A stretch of 6,692 nt of DNA from Burkholderiales bacterium. Its GTDB lineage: Bacteria > Pseudomonadota > Gammaproteobacteria > Burkholderiales > Burkholderiaceae_C. Made by a program: the position numbers and the translations under genes. Where the stretch lies: the NCBI GenBank assembly GCA_025352345.1, contig JANXTP010000103.1, positions 1-6,692 on the forward strand, in the 5' to 3' direction. Each line of letters begins with the position of its first letter. The stretch's first letter is position 1. The notes beneath the pieces were generated by a model. The model was not told where the DNA came from. It ran no database searches and saw only the letters and a list, made by a program, of their open reading frames with translations. This document shows, piece after piece, positions 6,292 through 6,692 of this stretch.

Positions 6292-6692
6292 TCAACTCGG
6301 CACGGGGACGGCGTTGGCAATCTCCATATCGGCAGCCGAAAGAGCGAACAACAGCGTAACGCTGGCCTCGATGCGCTCCCGTAGATCGACCACCCGGCGC
6401 TCCGCCAGCGTCTTTTCGTGCGGCGTGCGTGCCGCTGCAACTTCAGCCAGCGCTGCCGTTGCCTCGGTTACCAGAGCATCGATTGCCGCGCACTGTGCTG
6501 GCGTCGGCATCGGAACCGGAAGGTCTTCAATGAACTGTTTGCCGTGCGCGTAGTAGCCGCCACGGAACGGGCTCGTGTTGGTACGCACGAACGCTTCGCT
6601 CAGCGGATGGTTCAGAACCGCCAGCAGAAACTTGTCCGTGACCGCTGCACCCGTGCGCGGGCGTAGCAGGTAGTACGGCCCGTTACCGCCAC
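6292..6692 (-). CDS. Restriction-modification methyltransferase, Eco57I/TaqI-like C-terminal end (partial at right edge)
   Basis: The last 132 residues of a longer protein are present; the start lies beyond the right edge. The visible sequence opens GGNGPYYLLRPRTG, continues with DKFLLAVLNHPLSEAFVR, then FRGGYYAHGKQFIEDLPVP, and closes with a helical tail of about 80 residues. The order 'still-a-short-gene-copy helix (LLAVLNHPL), then GGYY..GKQF-E-LP-P' is typical of the target-recognition and C-terminal part of Eco57I/TaqI-like N6-adenine methyltransferases and type IIG enzymes. The methylase motifs (SAM-binding and NPPY) would lie upstream and are not in view, so whether the protein also has a nuclease domain is unknown. 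Its TGA is 17 bases before the SIR2 start in the same direction, so the two are probably co-transcribed. Confidence 0.72.
   Translation of the reverse strand, partial: GGNGPYYLLRPRTGAAVTDKFLLAVLNHPLSEAFVRTNTSPFRGGYYAHGKQFIEDLPVPMPTPAQCAAIDALVTEATAALAEVAAARTPHEKTLAERRVVDLRERIEASVTLLFALSAADMEIANAVPVPS

Noticed and set aside
6274..6295. TTG at 6295 as the SIR2 start
   Set aside because: It overlaps the upstream stop codon and would translate through the strong GGAGGAG site that serves ATG 6274.
5798..6553. Plus-strand open frame of 251 codons opposite SIR2 and the methyltransferase end
   Set aside because: It crosses two genes with clear motifs on the other strand and has no recognisable features.

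Overview
The window is GC-rich with compact, overlapping genes and good Shine-Dalgarno sites. This suggests a high-GC proteobacterium (Xanthomonadaceae, Pseudomonas or Burkholderiales-like). The sequence alone does not fix the genus. The gene content is that of a mobile element (conjugative plasmid, ICE or genomic island) carrying defence cargo.

Left part (1-2518, plus strand). The window opens in the last 29 codons of an IS transposase, probably IS5-like. Just past it lies a gene that has lost its 5' end: an LPD7-domain protein of the type carried beside conjugative relaxases. Its frame has no usable start before the IS junction. Directly downstream, with a good Shine-Dalgarno, is an intact DUF1173 protein.

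Middle (2519-3553). An AbiEi-type transcriptional antitoxin follows, with a promoter-like sequence and nested palindromes in front of it that look like an autoregulatory operator. Its expected partner, the AbiEii nucleotidyltransferase toxin, begins at the normal overlapping position. It is wrecked by at least two frame changes and cut off just after the first nucleotidyltransferase motif. This leaves an orphan antitoxin next to a decayed toxin. A 151-base non-coding stretch with a tandem pair of small hairpins separates it from the next module.

Right part (3554-6692, minus strand, visibly less GC-rich). Three genes read leftward as one operon: the C-terminal end of an Eco57I/TaqI-like restriction-modification methyltransferase (it continues beyond the right edge), a SIR2-family NADase-like effector, and a HerA-family hexameric ATPase. 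The gaps are 17 and 3 bases. The last two form a SIR2-HerA anti-phage system, in which NAD+ depletion by SIR2 is coupled to the HerA motor. The most interesting question here is whether the upstream methyltransferase is a functional third member or just a neighbour in a defence island.
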